A DNA stretch of 64,000 nt from Nocardia jinanensis (GCF_014645735.1 NZ_BMMH01000005.1:1-64000); one strand, 5' to 3'; numbered from the stretch's first letter, positions 17,025 through 26,298 are shown. The notes: generated by a model from the sequence alone, not told the origin. Numbers and translations: made by a program.

Positions 17025-18352
17025 GCGCCCTCGCTTTCCAACTCCGTACGCAGTCGCGAGGTGTCGACGCCCGAGACAGTGCCACGCACCTCCAGTGCCA
17101 GGTGTGCGGCGGTCCCGGCGGCCTGCCCCATCGCGAAGCACGGGCCCGCGACGCGCGCGGCGGACTGGCCGCCGTGGGTCATCGACGCACAGCGGCCCGC
17201 CACCAACAGGTTTCCGGGTCCGCTCGCGGGCACCAGCATTCGGTAGGGCAGTTGGTTGTAGCCCAGTGGGTCCTCGCCGTAGGGCCAACGGATGTCGAGG
17301 TCACCGTCCACATGCGCCTCGACCGGCCAGCCGTTGAGACCGATCGAATCCTCGAAACGGGCGCAGGAACGAACATCGTCCTCGGTCAGCACGTACTTCC
17401 CGAGCAGCCGCCTGGTCTCCCGGATTCCGATCTCGGGCCCGATGTCGACGATGTAGGCCCGTTCGAAACCGGGAGCGTGCTCGCGGATGAAACCGAACAC
17501 CTCCTGCGCCTGCGCTCGGCCCTGCACCTCACCGTGTGTCAACTGCCAGACGTCGGTGCCGTCGACCGCGCTGCCGTCGGCGTTGCGCAGCTGCGTCGCG
17601 TTGGCTCGCCATTCGAGGTCGTCACGCTGCGGACGGACGATCGCGCCGCGGCGTGGGAATCGCGGACGGCCTGCGGCGACGGCCTCGTCCATCCGCTGTG
17701 GGAGGGTCTTCCACGCCGGTCCGGCCCGCTCACCGTCCACCGCATTGATGCGGAACATGGTGGACGGGAACAGCATCTCGCCGTACGGGTCGGCCTTCTC
17801 ATGGCTGGTCGCGGTCCAGGCCAGCAGATCGCCGTCACCGGAGCAGTCGATGAAGACCTGACCACGCAGGACTCCCCTACCGGACTTCGACTCCACCACG
17901 ACACCGTCCACGGTGGAACCCTCGGCGACTACGCCGACCGCGAACGCGTGGTAGAGCAGCTGCGCACCGGCGGCCAGTACATGATCGTCCGCGGCGCTGC
18001 GGTAGGCGGGGATGTCGTAGGCCTGCGCCTGAATACGGTCGCTGAACGACAGGTGTGGCGCCCGCAACCCGCCGAGCCGGTCGATGCGCTCGAGCAGCTC
18101 GGTGGCATGCCCGCGGACAGTCAGCACATGCTCGCCGTGGACGTTGGAGTACATACCGCAGAACGTGGACAGCCCGCCGCCGGTCCCCGCGCCGCCGAGA
18201 TATCCGGTCTTCTCCACCAGCAGCGTGCTGCGCCCGGCGCGGGCGGCGGCGGTGGCGGCCGCGAGCCCGGACGGACCGCCGCCGAGCACGACGACCTCCC
18301 ATTCGCCGAGTACGGGCGTGCGCCGGGCGGGCTCGGCGACGTAGGCGTTCAC
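17006..18352 (-). CDS. FAD-dependent oxidoreductase (FAD_oxidored family)
   Basis: A 448-residue flavoprotein beginning with a Rossmann FAD motif VVVLGGGPSGLAAATAAARAG, then YLGGAGTGG. It includes FIDCSGDGDLLAW and ends with LLVAGRCASMTHGG, all typical of the PF12831 FAD-dependent oxidoreductases. The GTG start overlaps the hydrolase stop (GTGA), and AAAGG lies 6 bases upstream. The open frame extends 67 residues further but that part is the hydrolase gene out of frame. Family members are poorly characterised and some oxidise hydroxylated or unsaturated acids. In this operon it lies between an alpha/beta hydrolase and aconitase X, suggesting a redox step before or after dehydration. Confidence 0.85.
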   Translation of the reverse strand: MNAYVAEPARRTPVLGEWEVVVLGGGPSGLAAATAAARAGRSTLLVEKTGYLGGAGTGGGLSTFCGMYSNVHGEHVLTVRGHATELLERIDRLGGLRAPHLSFSDRIQAQAYDIPAYRSAADDHVLAAGAQLLYHAFAVGVVAEGSTVDGVVVESKSGRGVLRGQVFIDCSGDGDLLAWTATSHEKADPYGEMLFPSTMFRINAVDGERAGPAWKTLPQRMDEAVAAGRPRFPRRGAIVRPQRDDLEWRANATQLRNADGSAVDGTDVWQLTHGEVQGRAQAQEVFGFIREHAPGFERAYIVDIGPEIGIRETRRLLGKYVLTEDDVRSCARFEDSIGLNGWPVEAHVDGDLDIRWPYGEDPLGYNQLPYRMLVPASGPGNLLVAGRCASMTHGGQSAARVAGPCFAMGQAAGTAAHLALEVRGTVSGVDTSRLRTELESEGACLTLH

Positions 18353-19122
18353 GATGTGGCCTTTCGGGTGGTGGCGTCGGTCCAGTGTTCGAGCAGCAGT
18401 TCGTGGAATCGGTCCGGAACCTCCTGAGTGAGCAGGTGCCCGCCGTTGGGCAACACGACGCGGCGGGCCCCCGGCACAGCGGCGGCGATCAGGTCCGCGT
18501 GGTGCGCCGGGACAACGGCGTCGGCGCGGCCGTTCACCGCGAGCACGGGACACCGGATGTGGGCCAGCCGGTCCCGCAGATCGGTTCCGGCGATGGCTTC
18601 ACAGCATCCCGCATAGCCCTCCGGGTCGAGGCGGTCGACGCCGGAAACGGTGCGTGCGACCAGAACCGACGGCGCGGCGGCGACCGCCGGGGAGTACCAG
18701 CGGCCCAGCAGACCCGAGGTCGCGACGCCCATCCCGTCGTCGCGGATCGCGGCCGCTCTGCGGTGCCAGAACTGCGGATCATCGGCGAAGACGGGCGCGT
18801 TCACGGTCACGAGGCTGCGTACCCGGCCCGGATATCCGGCGGCCAGCGCGAGCCCGACGGTGCCGCCGAGGCTCACCCCGATGACGTCGACCGCCTCGAT
18901 CTCCAGTGCGTCCAGTAGGGCGACCGCGTCCCCGACGAGATCGTCCAGGCTGTACGGGCCCGGCGGCACCGGGGAATCGCCGTGCCCACGATGGTCGTAG
19001 GTGATCACCCGGCGTCGCGCCCGCAACCGCTCCCGTTGCGGCGCCCACATCGCGGCGGTCGTGCCCAGTGAGGCGGACAGCAGCACCGGCTCGCCGGATC
19101 CTTCGTCGGCGAACGCGATCAT
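18349..19122 (-). CDS. Alpha/beta hydrolase, 3-oxoadipate enol-lactonase-like
   Basis: A 257-residue alpha/beta hydrolase. RGHGDSPVPPGPYSLDDLV and the nucleophile elbow IGVSLGGTVGLA resemble PcaD-type enol-lactonases. An aspartate in NGRADAVVP and the C-terminal GGHLLTQE complete the triad. ATG at 19122 overlaps the ATPase stop (ATGA). The longer open frame is arginine-rich antisense-like sequence. It likely hydrolyses a lactone or ester, which fits catabolism of a cyclic acid imported by the neighbouring transporter. Confidence 0.87.
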   Translation of the reverse strand: MIAFADEGSGEPVLLSASLGTTAAMWAPQRERLRARRRVITYDHRGHGDSPVPPGPYSLDDLVGDAVALLDALEIEAVDVIGVSLGGTVGLALAAGYPGRVRSLVTVNAPVFADDPQFWHRRAAAIRDDGMGVATSGLLGRWYSPAVAAAPSVLVARTVSGVDRLDPEGYAGCCEAIAGTDLRDRLAHIRCPVLAVNGRADAVVPAHHADLIAAAVPGARRVVLPNGGHLLTQEVPDRFHELLLEHWTDATTRKATS

Positions 19123-19922
19123 GCGGCGGCCCCGGGCTTGCGGAGTCCGGCCTTCGCGTCCTGGATGCCGCGATGCACGCGGGTGCGCAGCTCGGCGAAC
19201 TCGTGCGTCGAACGGCTGGTGACCTGATCCCGTTCGGCCGGCAGCCGGATGGGAACGTCGTCGAGGACGCAGGTGGGCGAGGTGGACAGCACCAGCACCC
19301 GCTCTCCGAGATAGACCGCTTCGTCGATGTCGTGGGTGACGAACAGTGTTGTGATGCCCAGGGTCCGCCACAGCGAGCGCACGAGATCTTCGAGCTCGGC
19401 ACGCGTCTGCGCGTCGACGGCGGCGAAGGGTTCGTCCATCAGCAGCACCTGCGGCTCGTAGGCGACGGCCCGCGCGATCGCCACCCGCTGCTGCATACCA
19501 CCGGAAAGTTGCCACGGATAGGAGCTACCCGAGTCGGCGAGGCCGACCGCGGTGAGCGCGTGGTCGACGAGCCGGTCCCGCTCCGCGCGCGGCAAACCCT
19601 TCTGCCGCAGCGGAAGGTCGATGTTCTGCCGTACCGTCTTCCACGGGAACAGGCTGCGCCCGTACTCCTGGAATACCACGGCCATCCCGGGTGGCGGAGC
19701 GGTCACCGGGGCGCCGTCCAGCACGACCTCGCCCGCCGTGGGCGTGAGCAGCCCGGCGAGGCACTTGAGCAGTGTGGTCTTACCCGCGCCCGAAGGCCCT
19801 ACGATGCAGGCGAACTCCCCGCGTCCGACGGTGAAGCTGATGTCACCGATCGCCTCCACGCGGCGGCCGGCGGATTCGTACACCTTGTTGAGGTTGCGCA
19901 CCTCGACCATGTTGTCGGCCAT
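19119..19922 (-). CDS. ABC transporter ATP-binding protein (nitrate/sulfonate/taurine type)
   Basis: A 267-residue ATPase. Walker A is GPSGAGKTT (42-50), the signature motif LSGGMQQR (139-146), Walker B VLLMDEP (159-165), and the switch histidine lies in FVTHDIDEAV. It is closest to SsuB/TauB/ThiZ-like subunits that work with two copies or two types of membrane permease. It overlaps the permease gene by one base and the hydrolase gene by four. It energises uptake of the operon substrate delivered by the lipoprotein at 23.2 kb. Confidence 0.95.
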   Translation of the reverse strand: MADNMVEVRNLNKVYESAGRRVEAIGDISFTVGRGEFACIVGPSGAGKTTLLKCLAGLLTPTAGEVVLDGAPVTAPPPGMAVVFQEYGRSLFPWKTVRQNIDLPLRQKGLPRAERDRLVDHALTAVGLADSGSSYPWQLSGGMQQRVAIARAVAYEPQVLLMDEPFAAVDAQTRAELEDLVRSLWRTLGITTLFVTHDIDEAVYLGERVLVLSTSPTCVLDDVPIRLPAERDQVTSRSTHEFAELRTRVHRGIQDAKAGLRKPGAAA

Positions 19923-20698
19923 CAGCCGTTCCTCTTCTGCGACTCACGCAGGCCCAGGTACCAGCCCAGTGCCCGCTTCTCTACGACGGTGAACAGCGCG
20001 GACAGCACGAATCCGATGATGCCGAGCAGGATGATGCCGCTCCACATCTGCGGAATCGCGAAGCTGCGCTGGAACTGCACGATGCTGAATCCGAGTCCGT
20101 TGGTGGCGGCGAACATCTCGCCGATGACCATCAGGATCAGCCCGATCGACAGCGACTGTTTCAGCCCGGCCGCGATCTGCGGGCTCGCCGCGGGCAGCAC
20201 CATATGCCGTAGCCGGGCTGCCCGCGTGATGCCGAAACTGCGGCAGGTGTCGATCATGACCTCATCGGCGGCGCGCACGCCCTCGACGGTGTTCAGCAGC
20301 ACCGGCCATACACAGCCGGAGACGATGACCAGGACCTTCGAACCGTCCCCGATACCGGCGACGATCGCGATCACCGGCACGAGCACGGTCGGCGGGATGG
20401 CGCGCAGGAACTCCAGAACCGGCTCCGCGCCACGGCGCAGCGCGTCGGTCAGGCCGAGTGCCACACCCAGCGCCACCCCGATCACGGCGGAGAGGGCGAA
20501 CCCGGCGAACAGCCGCAGCAGGCTGGGCACCACATCGTCGGCGAACCGTTCGGAGAACCACAGCCGGCCGAACCAGTCGAGGATCGTCGACAGCGGCGGA
20601 AAATAGTAGCTGGTACTGCCCGCGCTGGTGAACCACCAGAGCGCGATGAGCACGACCGGCAGGCCGAGCGCGAGCAGGACGCGACGCAGGATCGTCAT
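19922..20698 (-). CDS. ABC transporter permease (SsuC/TauC family)
   Basis: A 258-residue integral membrane protein with about six hydrophobic segments and the coupling-helix EAA region reading EVMIDTCRSFGITRAARLRHMVLP. This is typical of nitrate/taurine-type permeases. It overlaps both neighbours, the second permease by ATGA and the ATPase by one base. The presence of a different second permease gene suggests a heterodimeric channel. Confidence 0.93.
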   Translation of the reverse strand: MTILRRVLLALGLPVVLIALWWFTSAGSTSYYFPPLSTILDWFGRLWFSERFADDVVPSLLRLFAGFALSAVIGVALGVALGLTDALRRGAEPVLEFLRAIPPTVLVPVIAIVAGIGDGSKVLVIVSGCVWPVLLNTVEGVRAADEVMIDTCRSFGITRAARLRHMVLPAASPQIAAGLKQSLSIGLILMVIGEMFAATNGLGFSIVQFQRSFAIPQMWSGIILLGIIGFVLSALFTVVEKRALGWYLGLRESQKRNG

Positions 20699-21525
20699 CG
20701 GGCACCTCGTGATCGACGGACCGACGGGTGCCAGCTGAGCGCGGCGCGCTCGGCGAACCGGAACCCGATATTGACCAGCACACCCAGCACTCCGGTGAGC
20801 ACGACGAGCGCGAACACCGCGGTCGTGGCCCCACTGCTCTGCGCCACCGAAATCAGCTGCCCGATCCCAGGGGTGCCGATGACCAGCTCACCGGTGATCG
20901 CCAGCACCAGCGCGACCGAGGCGGCGAGCCGGACTCCGGTGAATACGAACGGCAGCATGGTCGGCCAGACCACATGGCGAACCGTGCCCCACACGCTGAA
21001 GCGGTACGACCTGGCAGTGTCCTGTGCGACCGGGTCGATATCCTGGATGCCGTAGAGCACCTGCACGAGCACCTGCCAGAAACCGGCGTAGACGATGAGC
21101 ACCACGCCGGACTCGAAACCCGTGCCGAAGATGAGGATGACCGCGGGAATCAGGGCCACCGAGGGGATCGGGCGCAGGAATTCCACCGTGGAGGCGGTGA
21201 GCGCGCGCAGCAGCGGCACCAGCCCGATGACCACCCCGGCCACCACACCGGCGGCGACCGCGACCACCAGCCCGATCGCCCAGGTGCGTACCGTGCGGCC
21301 CAGCGCCTCCCAGAGCGCCGCGTCGCCGGCCTCGCGGCCGAGTTCGGCCAGTATCGAGCTGAGCGGGGGCAGCGCGCCTTCGGCGAACAGGCCGGTGCGC
21401 GGGAGGAGTTCGGCCACCACCACGGCGATCACGATGCCGACCGCCGGTGCGATCCGTGGCCGGGCCTTGCGTGTCCGCGTGACCGTGTCCGGCCCGATCT
21501 CACGCGGAACTTCGAGCACCTTCAT
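20695..21525 (-). CDS. ABC transporter permease (SsuC/TauC family), second subunit
   Basis: A 276-residue permease with an N-terminal cytosolic tail, six predicted membrane helices and the EAA-loop DPVAQDTARSYRFSVWGTVRHV. ATG at 21525 overlaps the dehydratase stop (ATGA) and has GGAGG 7 bases upstream, so nine extra N-terminal residues of the open frame were dropped. It is homologous to but clearly distinct from the next permease, and the two would form the membrane channel. Confidence 0.93.
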   Translation of the reverse strand: MKVLEVPREIGPDTVTRTRKARPRIAPAVGIVIAVVVAELLPRTGLFAEGALPPLSSILAELGREAGDAALWEALGRTVRTWAIGLVVAVAAGVVAGVVIGLVPLLRALTASTVEFLRPIPSVALIPAVILIFGTGFESGVVLIVYAGFWQVLVQVLYGIQDIDPVAQDTARSYRFSVWGTVRHVVWPTMLPFVFTGVRLAASVALVLAITGELVIGTPGIGQLISVAQSSGATTAVFALVVLTGVLGVLVNIGFRFAERAALSWHPSVRRSRGAR

Positions 21526-23234
21526 CGGGCCCCTCCGAGATCTGTCCCGCAACGGCTTTCGCAGTCCCGCCTTCCCAATACCGCACCACAGGCGAGGCTG
21601 CCGACGGCGCTGTCGTAAATGGACAGCCAGCCCGGCGTGCGGACGGTTTCGGCGATGGCAACATCACGGCTCGCCAGTTCGTCCGGATCGACCTCGACAT
21701 CGACTGTGCGGGTGGTGAGGTCGATGCTGATCACGTCACCGTCCCGGATACGCCCGAGCGGGCCGCCCGTGGCGGCCTCCGGGTTGACCTCGCCGACCAC
21801 GATCCCCTTGTTCACCAGCCCGGAGAGCTGGCCGTCGGTGACCACCGCGACCTTCTCCCCGAGTCCGGCGCCGTCGAGGGCGAAAACGAAGGCCGAGGCC
21901 ATCGCCATTCCGGGCCCACCGTGTAAACCCATACCGCGCAGCACAACTACGTCACCGGCCTGCACCTCGCCGGCGGCGAGCCCCTCGATGGCCGTCTCCC
22001 GCGAGGAATAGCAGCGGGCCGGGCCGCGGAACCGTGCGGGCCGCTCCTCGTCGACGGGCAGTTTGACGATCGACCCTTCGGCGGCCAGCGAACCGCGCAG
22101 GATCACGATCGAGGGACGACGCGAGAACGGGTCCGCCGGCGAGCGGATGAATTCCGGGTCCGCGGCCGGTGCTTCGGCGAGCAACTCGCCGAGCGGACGG
22201 CCGGTGACCCCGACGGTGTCGAGGTCCAGCAGTGGCGCCAGCGCGGCGAGCACCCCTCGCGTGCCGCCCGCGTCGTCGAGCTGCTCGATGAGGTGCGGGC
22301 CATTGGGTCGTACCGCGGTGAGCACCGGAACCCGGTCGGCCAGTTCTTCGTACAGCCGCCACACGTCGACGTCGAGTTCCGCTTCCACCGCGATGGCCTG
22401 CAGATGCTTGACGGAGTTGATCGAGCCGCCGACCGCGAGCATCAGGGTGACCGCGTTGCGGATCGCGCCCGCGGTCAGCACCGACCGCGCCGAACGGCCA
22501 CCGTGGACCATCTCGACGATGTGCCGTCCGGCCGAGCGCACCGCTTCCCACATGGTCTCGCCGTTGGCGCGGGTCGGGGTGGTGCCGGGCAGCGCGAAAC
22601 CGAGCGCCTCGGCGGCCATGTGCATGGTGTTGGCGGTGCCCATCCCGGCGCACACTCCGGGACCGCGGATCGCGTTCTCCGACATCGCGAGCAGGTCTTC
22701 CGCCGACGTCCGGCCCAGCGCTGTGTGCCCGGCGTGCAGGAACACATCCTCGATATCCGCGCCGCCGTCCTCGTGCAGGGCGCTGCGCTGGTAGCCGCAC
22801 GCGACGAGCACCGTCGGCAGGTCGAGCCTGCCCGCCGCCATCATGTGGGCGGGCGCGGTCTTATCGCACGAGCTCAGGCACACCATGCCGTCGAGCAACG
22901 CGCCCTCGACCACGACCTCGATATCGTTGACGATCAGGTCGCGGGTCGGCAGCACATACCGCCCGCCGGCCCCCGCGCTGGTCACGAAGTCGGCCGGGGC
23001 CGCGGTACGGATCTCGAAAGGCAGCCCGCCCGCCTCGCGGATGGCTTCCTTGAGCACCGGCACGATGTCGTCGAGGTGGGCGAAACAGGCGGCCAGGTCC
23101 GACGAAGAGTTGACGACGGCGATCTTGGGCCGGGTCATCTCCTCATCGGTGATGCCCAGCGACCGCCATTCGGCCCGGCGGACGGCCCAGCGAGACGTGC
23201 CGGCCGGCAGGTCACTGCGTAGCGGGGAGGTCAT
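21522..23234 (-). CDS. IlvD/Edd-family dehydratase (sugar-acid or dihydroxy-acid dehydratase)
   Basis: A 570-residue Fe-S dehydratase. The three cluster cysteines expected for the [2Fe-2S] branch are present: C50 in LAACFAHLDD, C123 in SSCDKTAPAHM and C195 in GVCAGMGTANTM. The C-terminal swivel domain carries DGQLSGLVNKGIV, the region of the catalytic serine. The family removes water from 2,3-dihydroxy acids such as dihydroxy-isovalerate, arabinonate or xylonate. The location inside a transport operon, away from ilvBNC, argues against branched-chain amino-acid synthesis and for a catabolic acid substrate. It begins one base after the lipoprotein stop. Confidence 0.9.
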   Translation of the reverse strand: MTSPLRSDLPAGTSRWAVRRAEWRSLGITDEEMTRPKIAVVNSSSDLAACFAHLDDIVPVLKEAIREAGGLPFEIRTAAPADFVTSAGAGGRYVLPTRDLIVNDIEVVVEGALLDGMVCLSSCDKTAPAHMMAAGRLDLPTVLVACGYQRSALHEDGGADIEDVFLHAGHTALGRTSAEDLLAMSENAIRGPGVCAGMGTANTMHMAAEALGFALPGTTPTRANGETMWEAVRSAGRHIVEMVHGGRSARSVLTAGAIRNAVTLMLAVGGSINSVKHLQAIAVEAELDVDVWRLYEELADRVPVLTAVRPNGPHLIEQLDDAGGTRGVLAALAPLLDLDTVGVTGRPLGELLAEAPAADPEFIRSPADPFSRRPSIVILRGSLAAEGSIVKLPVDEERPARFRGPARCYSSRETAIEGLAAGEVQAGDVVVLRGMGLHGGPGMAMASAFVFALDGAGLGEKVAVVTDGQLSGLVNKGIVVGEVNPEAATGGPLGRIRDGDVISIDLTTRTVDVEVDPDELASRDVAIAETVRTPGWLSIYDSAVGSLACGAVLGRRDCESRCGTDLGGAR

Positions 23235-23235
23235 A

Positions 23236-24234
23236 TCAGGCCACCGAACCCGACCACATGAGGTCGTTGTAGGAAACGTCGTCGCCGATCAGGTCGAACT
23301 GCCGGGCAGCCTTGACGAACACATCGACCGAAGACGGCGGGATCAGCGGCGCGAAAGTCGGCAGGATGACCCGCTGCGCGACGGCCGGGTCGATCTTCAT
23401 GAACGACGACAGCTGCGCCCTGGTCTCCTCGGGATGACTGCCGGCATAAACCAGCGACTCGTCGATGGCGGCCTTCAGCGCGGGAAACAGCTTGGGATTC
23501 TGCTGGAGCTGCTGTTCGGAGGTGAAGTACACCGACGTGGTCAGGCTGCTGTTGGACATGTCGAGGTAAGGCGAGGCGATCACCCGCGTGTTCGCGCCCG
23601 CCGCGATGGTGTCGAACGGCTCGGCCGTCACCATCGCATCGATATTGCCGTTGCCCAGTGCCGTCACCGCGTCGGGGAAGGGCATCTCGACGAAGTCGAC
23701 CGAGGCCGGGTCGGCGTGCGCGGCCTCGACCGACACTTGACCCAGCATCTGCAGCAGACTCTTCAGCGTGTTGACGCCGACCTTCTTGCCCGCGAGATCG
23801 GCAGCCGACCGGATGGGGCTGTTCTCCGGGACCCGGATCATCGTCACGTCCTTGCCGGCGACGCCGGTCGAACTCGAGCCCGACGCGATCACCTTCAGCG
23901 GCAGGCCCTGACTACGGGCCGCGAGCACCGAGACGATATTGCTGAACGCGAACTGATATTCGCCGGTGATCACCGGCGGCACCGCCGCGGCGCCGCCCTG
24001 TGCGGTGTTGATATTCAGCTCGATGCCGCGGTTGGCGAAGAAGCCCTGCTTCTCCCCCAGGTAGAGCGCGGCGACATCGATGACCGGGATGAACCCGGCC
24101 TGCACAGTCACCGGTGTCTGCGGCGTGGGGTCCAGTCCGGCCGGGACGGCGCCACCACTACAGGCGGTGAGTGACAGCGCCAGTGCGGCCGCGGCGGCCA
24201 GAGCCGTTCTCCGGCGCAGAGTCGGGAACTCCAT
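23236..24234 (-). CDS. ABC transporter substrate-binding lipoprotein (SsuA/NMT1-like)
   Basis: A 332-residue periplasm-facing lipoprotein. The N-terminus has a basic start RRR, a 14-residue hydrophobic core and lipobox LTAC with C25 as the lipidated residue. The mature part resembles NMT1/SsuA-like binding proteins, with VQAGFIPVIDVAALYLGEKQ, and binds the transported acid. ATG at 24234 has GGAGGA 4 bases upstream; the open frame 32 residues further upstream is rejected because it would bury the signal peptide. It is the first gene of the ten-gene leftward operon. Confidence 0.92.
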   Translation of the reverse strand: MEFPTLRRRTALAAAAALALSLTACSGGAVPAGLDPTPQTPVTVQAGFIPVIDVAALYLGEKQGFFANRGIELNINTAQGGAAAVPPVITGEYQFAFSNIVSVLAARSQGLPLKVIASGSSSTGVAGKDVTMIRVPENSPIRSAADLAGKKVGVNTLKSLLQMLGQVSVEAAHADPASVDFVEMPFPDAVTALGNGNIDAMVTAEPFDTIAAGANTRVIASPYLDMSNSSLTTSVYFTSEQQLQQNPKLFPALKAAIDESLVYAGSHPEETRAQLSSFMKIDPAVAQRVILPTFAPLIPPSSVDVFVKAARQFDLIGDDVSYNDLMWSGSVA

Positions 24235-24310
24235 CGTTCCTCCACGAGATTCGGGACCCGAAAGCCGGGGCCGTGGGATGTTCTTTTCGGACCCTACATT
24301 TCTGAACGCC

Positions 24311-24339
24311 TGTGCGCCAGCCGCACGCACACATGTGCG
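24311..24339. promoter_or_regulatory. IclR-type operator candidate
   Basis: TGTGCG (24311-24316) and CGCACA (24326-24331) form one inverted pair. CGCACA-CA-TGTGCG (24326-24339) is a perfect 14-bp palindrome. The arrangement of three half-sites lies between the divergent lipoprotein and IclR genes. IclR regulators commonly bind such palindromes in the shared intergenic region. Binding is inferred. Confidence 0.5.
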
Positions 24340-24436
24340 CTATGCGTACAGTAAAGAGGGCATCCGAGGGACAGTCGAGTCCGGCGGATGTGCGAGAGTG
24401 GTCGCCGCACAACCACACCGGAACGGGAGATGAGGC

Positions 24437-25225
24437 ATGGAGCTGCTCGAGGACGGTCCGGGCGACGCGGACTTCGTCCAGGCGTTGGCGCGCGGACTGG
24501 AAGTGATCAAGGTCTTCGACGCGGATCACCCGTCTCGCTCGTTCAGCGATGTCGCCAAGGCGACCGGGTTGTCGCGCGCCGCGGTGCGGCGATCCCTGCT
24601 GACGCTGCAGCGGCTCGGCTATGTGCACAGCGAGGGAACACTCTTCGGCCTCACCCCCAAAGTGCTCGAACTCGGGCACGCCTATCTGCGCGCCCTGTCC
24701 ACACCGCAGATCGCCGAGCCGCATCTGAAGAGCTTGATGCGTGGGGTGCACGAAACCACGGCACTGTCCGTTCTGGATGGTGACCATGTGGTCCACGTCG
24801 CGCGCGTGGCGACCTCCGGAGTGATCACCGTGTCCATCAACGTGGGTTCCCGGTTCCCGGCCTACGCGACGGCAATGGGACGGGTCTTGCTGGCAGGCCT
24901 GGACGAACACGCCTTCGAGGAGTACCTGGCCCGCGTCGACCTCCAGCCGCTGACCAACCACACAGTCCGCAACGCCGATGAGCTCCGTGCCATCACCACA
25001 GCGGTCCGGGAAAACGGCTTCTGCATCGCGGACCAGGAGCTGAACAGCGGACTGCGAGCGGTCGCCGTACCGGTGCGCGACCGAGCGGGCACGGTCATCG
25101 CCGCAGCCAATATCGCCGTCAGCGCGGGAGTGCGCAGCCTCGAAGAGCTGCGGAACATGGTGCCGAGATTGCAGGAGTGCGCCACCGCCATCGAGGCCGA
25201 CCTGCATCTGATCGACGGCCCCTGA
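24437..25225 (+). CDS. IclR-family transcriptional regulator (PcaR/PobR-like)
   Basis: A 262-residue regulator. A winged helix-turn-helix occupies the first 75 residues (FSDVAKATGLSRAAVRRSLLTLQRLG). An IclR effector domain follows, with NVGSRFPAYATAMGRVLLAGL and a GFCIADQELNSGLRAVAVPV segment. The sequence is closest in pattern to the PcaR/PobR/CatR subgroup that controls aromatic and acid catabolism. A GGGAGATGAGG site precedes the ATG. It is transcribed divergently from the aconitase X/ABC operon, which is its probable target, with the pathway substrate or an intermediate as effector. Confidence 0.92.
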   Translation: MELLEDGPGDADFVQALARGLEVIKVFDADHPSRSFSDVAKATGLSRAAVRRSLLTLQRLGYVHSEGTLFGLTPKVLELGHAYLRALSTPQIAEPHLKSLMRGVHETTALSVLDGDHVVHVARVATSGVITVSINVGSRFPAYATAMGRVLLAGLDEHAFEEYLARVDLQPLTNHTVRNADELRAITTAVRENGFCIADQELNSGLRAVAVPVRDRAGTVIAAANIAVSAGVRSLEELRNMVPRLQECATAIEADLHLIDGP

Positions 25226-25521
25226 TCACCGCTCGTCGAGGACAAGCGATCATGGTTCGCCGGCCCTGACCGGTGCGCGACCCGGTGCGGAGTCGACGTT
25301 CCGTAAGTGGTGACGCGCCTCCACGGAGCGCCCTGCACTCCCTGGATCATCGATGTCTTCGGCACGGTAGAGCTGGGCGGCCGGGGCGCGGATGCCGACC
25401 TTCGTCCGCACACCGAGGCCGGCAAGAATGCGAGGGCGCTCTCAGCGCAACGGCCCCTGCGATGCAGTACCGCGATCGGCATCCCGGCGCTCCGCGTAGG
25501 CTCGGTCCGAGGAGGTCAGGT
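25226..25521. other. Intergenic stretch without recognisable gene
   Basis: About 296 bp lie between the IclR gene and the TetR gene. Short open frames exist on both strands but none shows a domain, ribosome site or conserved pattern that I recognise. The TetR ribosome site GGAGG lies at 25511-25515. Confidence 0.5.
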
Positions 25522-26256
25522 GTGGTGAGCCGGGGAGCCGGACGATCGCGTAGTCCGCGCGGCCAGGGCGAGCAGTTGCGCCGGGAGATCCTGACCGCCG
25601 TGAACCAACTGCTCGCGGAATGGGGCGGCGTCGAGAAGCTGACCATGCGCGCAGTGGCCAATGAGGTGGGCACGACCGCGGCGAGTATCTACATGCACTT
25701 CGCCGACAAGACCGAGCTGGTGTGGGCCGCCCTGTCGGACAAATACACCGAACTCGCCGCGAAAATGGCCGCGGCCGATGCGGCCGCGGCGTCCAGCGGG
25801 CCTCGCGAACAACTCCGGGCCCAAGCCCACGCCTACTGCCGCTTCAGCCTCGACCACCCCGGCCACTACCGGTTGATGTACGAGGTGCGCCAGCCCGAGG
25901 TGGACGCATCCCGGATCGGACAGCACCCCGCGCGTCTGGTGTCGGAGGGTTTCCGCACGGCGTTCGCGCGCTGCCGCGAGGCCGGCTACGGGCTGGCGTT
26001 GCCGATCGAACAGTCCGCACAGACCCTGTGGAGCGGCCTGCACGGAGAATTGTCCCTGTCACACAGCCTCTTCTTCGACGCCTCCACCGAGTCGCTGGTA
26101 CTCACGCTCGCGGACGGGCTACTGGACGCACTCCTGTCCGGTTCCCCGGATAGTGACCAGCGATGGCCATCGCCTACGGCATCGCCCGCTTCCCAGCACA
26201 TCCGATCGATCATGAAGCGCGAAAACAACGGCGCCATCAGGCGCGACAACCTCTAG
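25522..26256 (+). CDS. TetR/AcrR-family transcriptional regulator
   Basis: A 244-residue repressor. The N-terminal helix-turn-helix reads LTMRAVANEVGTTAASIYMHFADKTE, split here as a classical TetR DNA-binding domain. An all-helical ligand domain of the WHG/TetR_C type (YRLMYEVRQP) follows. GTG at 25522 has GGAGG 6 bases upstream; a second GTG follows immediately. The upstream open frame shows no domain. It lies just before a P450 operon whose promoter contains a perfect inverted repeat, so it probably represses that operon and is released by the P450 substrate or a related compound. Confidence 0.9.
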   Translation: MVSRGAGRSRSPRGQGEQLRREILTAVNQLLAEWGGVEKLTMRAVANEVGTTAASIYMHFADKTELVWAALSDKYTELAAKMAAADAAAASSGPREQLRAQAHAYCRFSLDHPGHYRLMYEVRQPEVDASRIGQHPARLVSEGFRTAFARCREAGYGLALPIEQSAQTLWSGLHGELSLSHSLFFDASTESLVLTLADGLLDALLSGSPDSDQRWPSPTASPASQHIRSIMKRENNGAIRRDNL

Positions 26257-26264
26257 CAGCACCG

Positions 26265-26294
26265 TTGCACGATCCTGCCGGGGATGCGTATAGT
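26265..26294 (+). promoter_or_regulatory. Promoter of the ferredoxin-P450 operon
   Basis: TTGCAC (26265-26270), an 18-base spacer and TATAGT (26289-26294) make a strong housekeeping-type promoter 54 bp upstream of the ferredoxin start. The TetR operator candidate begins 5 bases after the -10 box. Confidence 0.65.
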
Positions 26295-26298
26295 TCTG

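Noticed and set aside
25273..25521. Upstream extension of the TetR frame
   Set aside because: There is no domain in this part, and GGAGG at 25511 supports the GTG at 25522.
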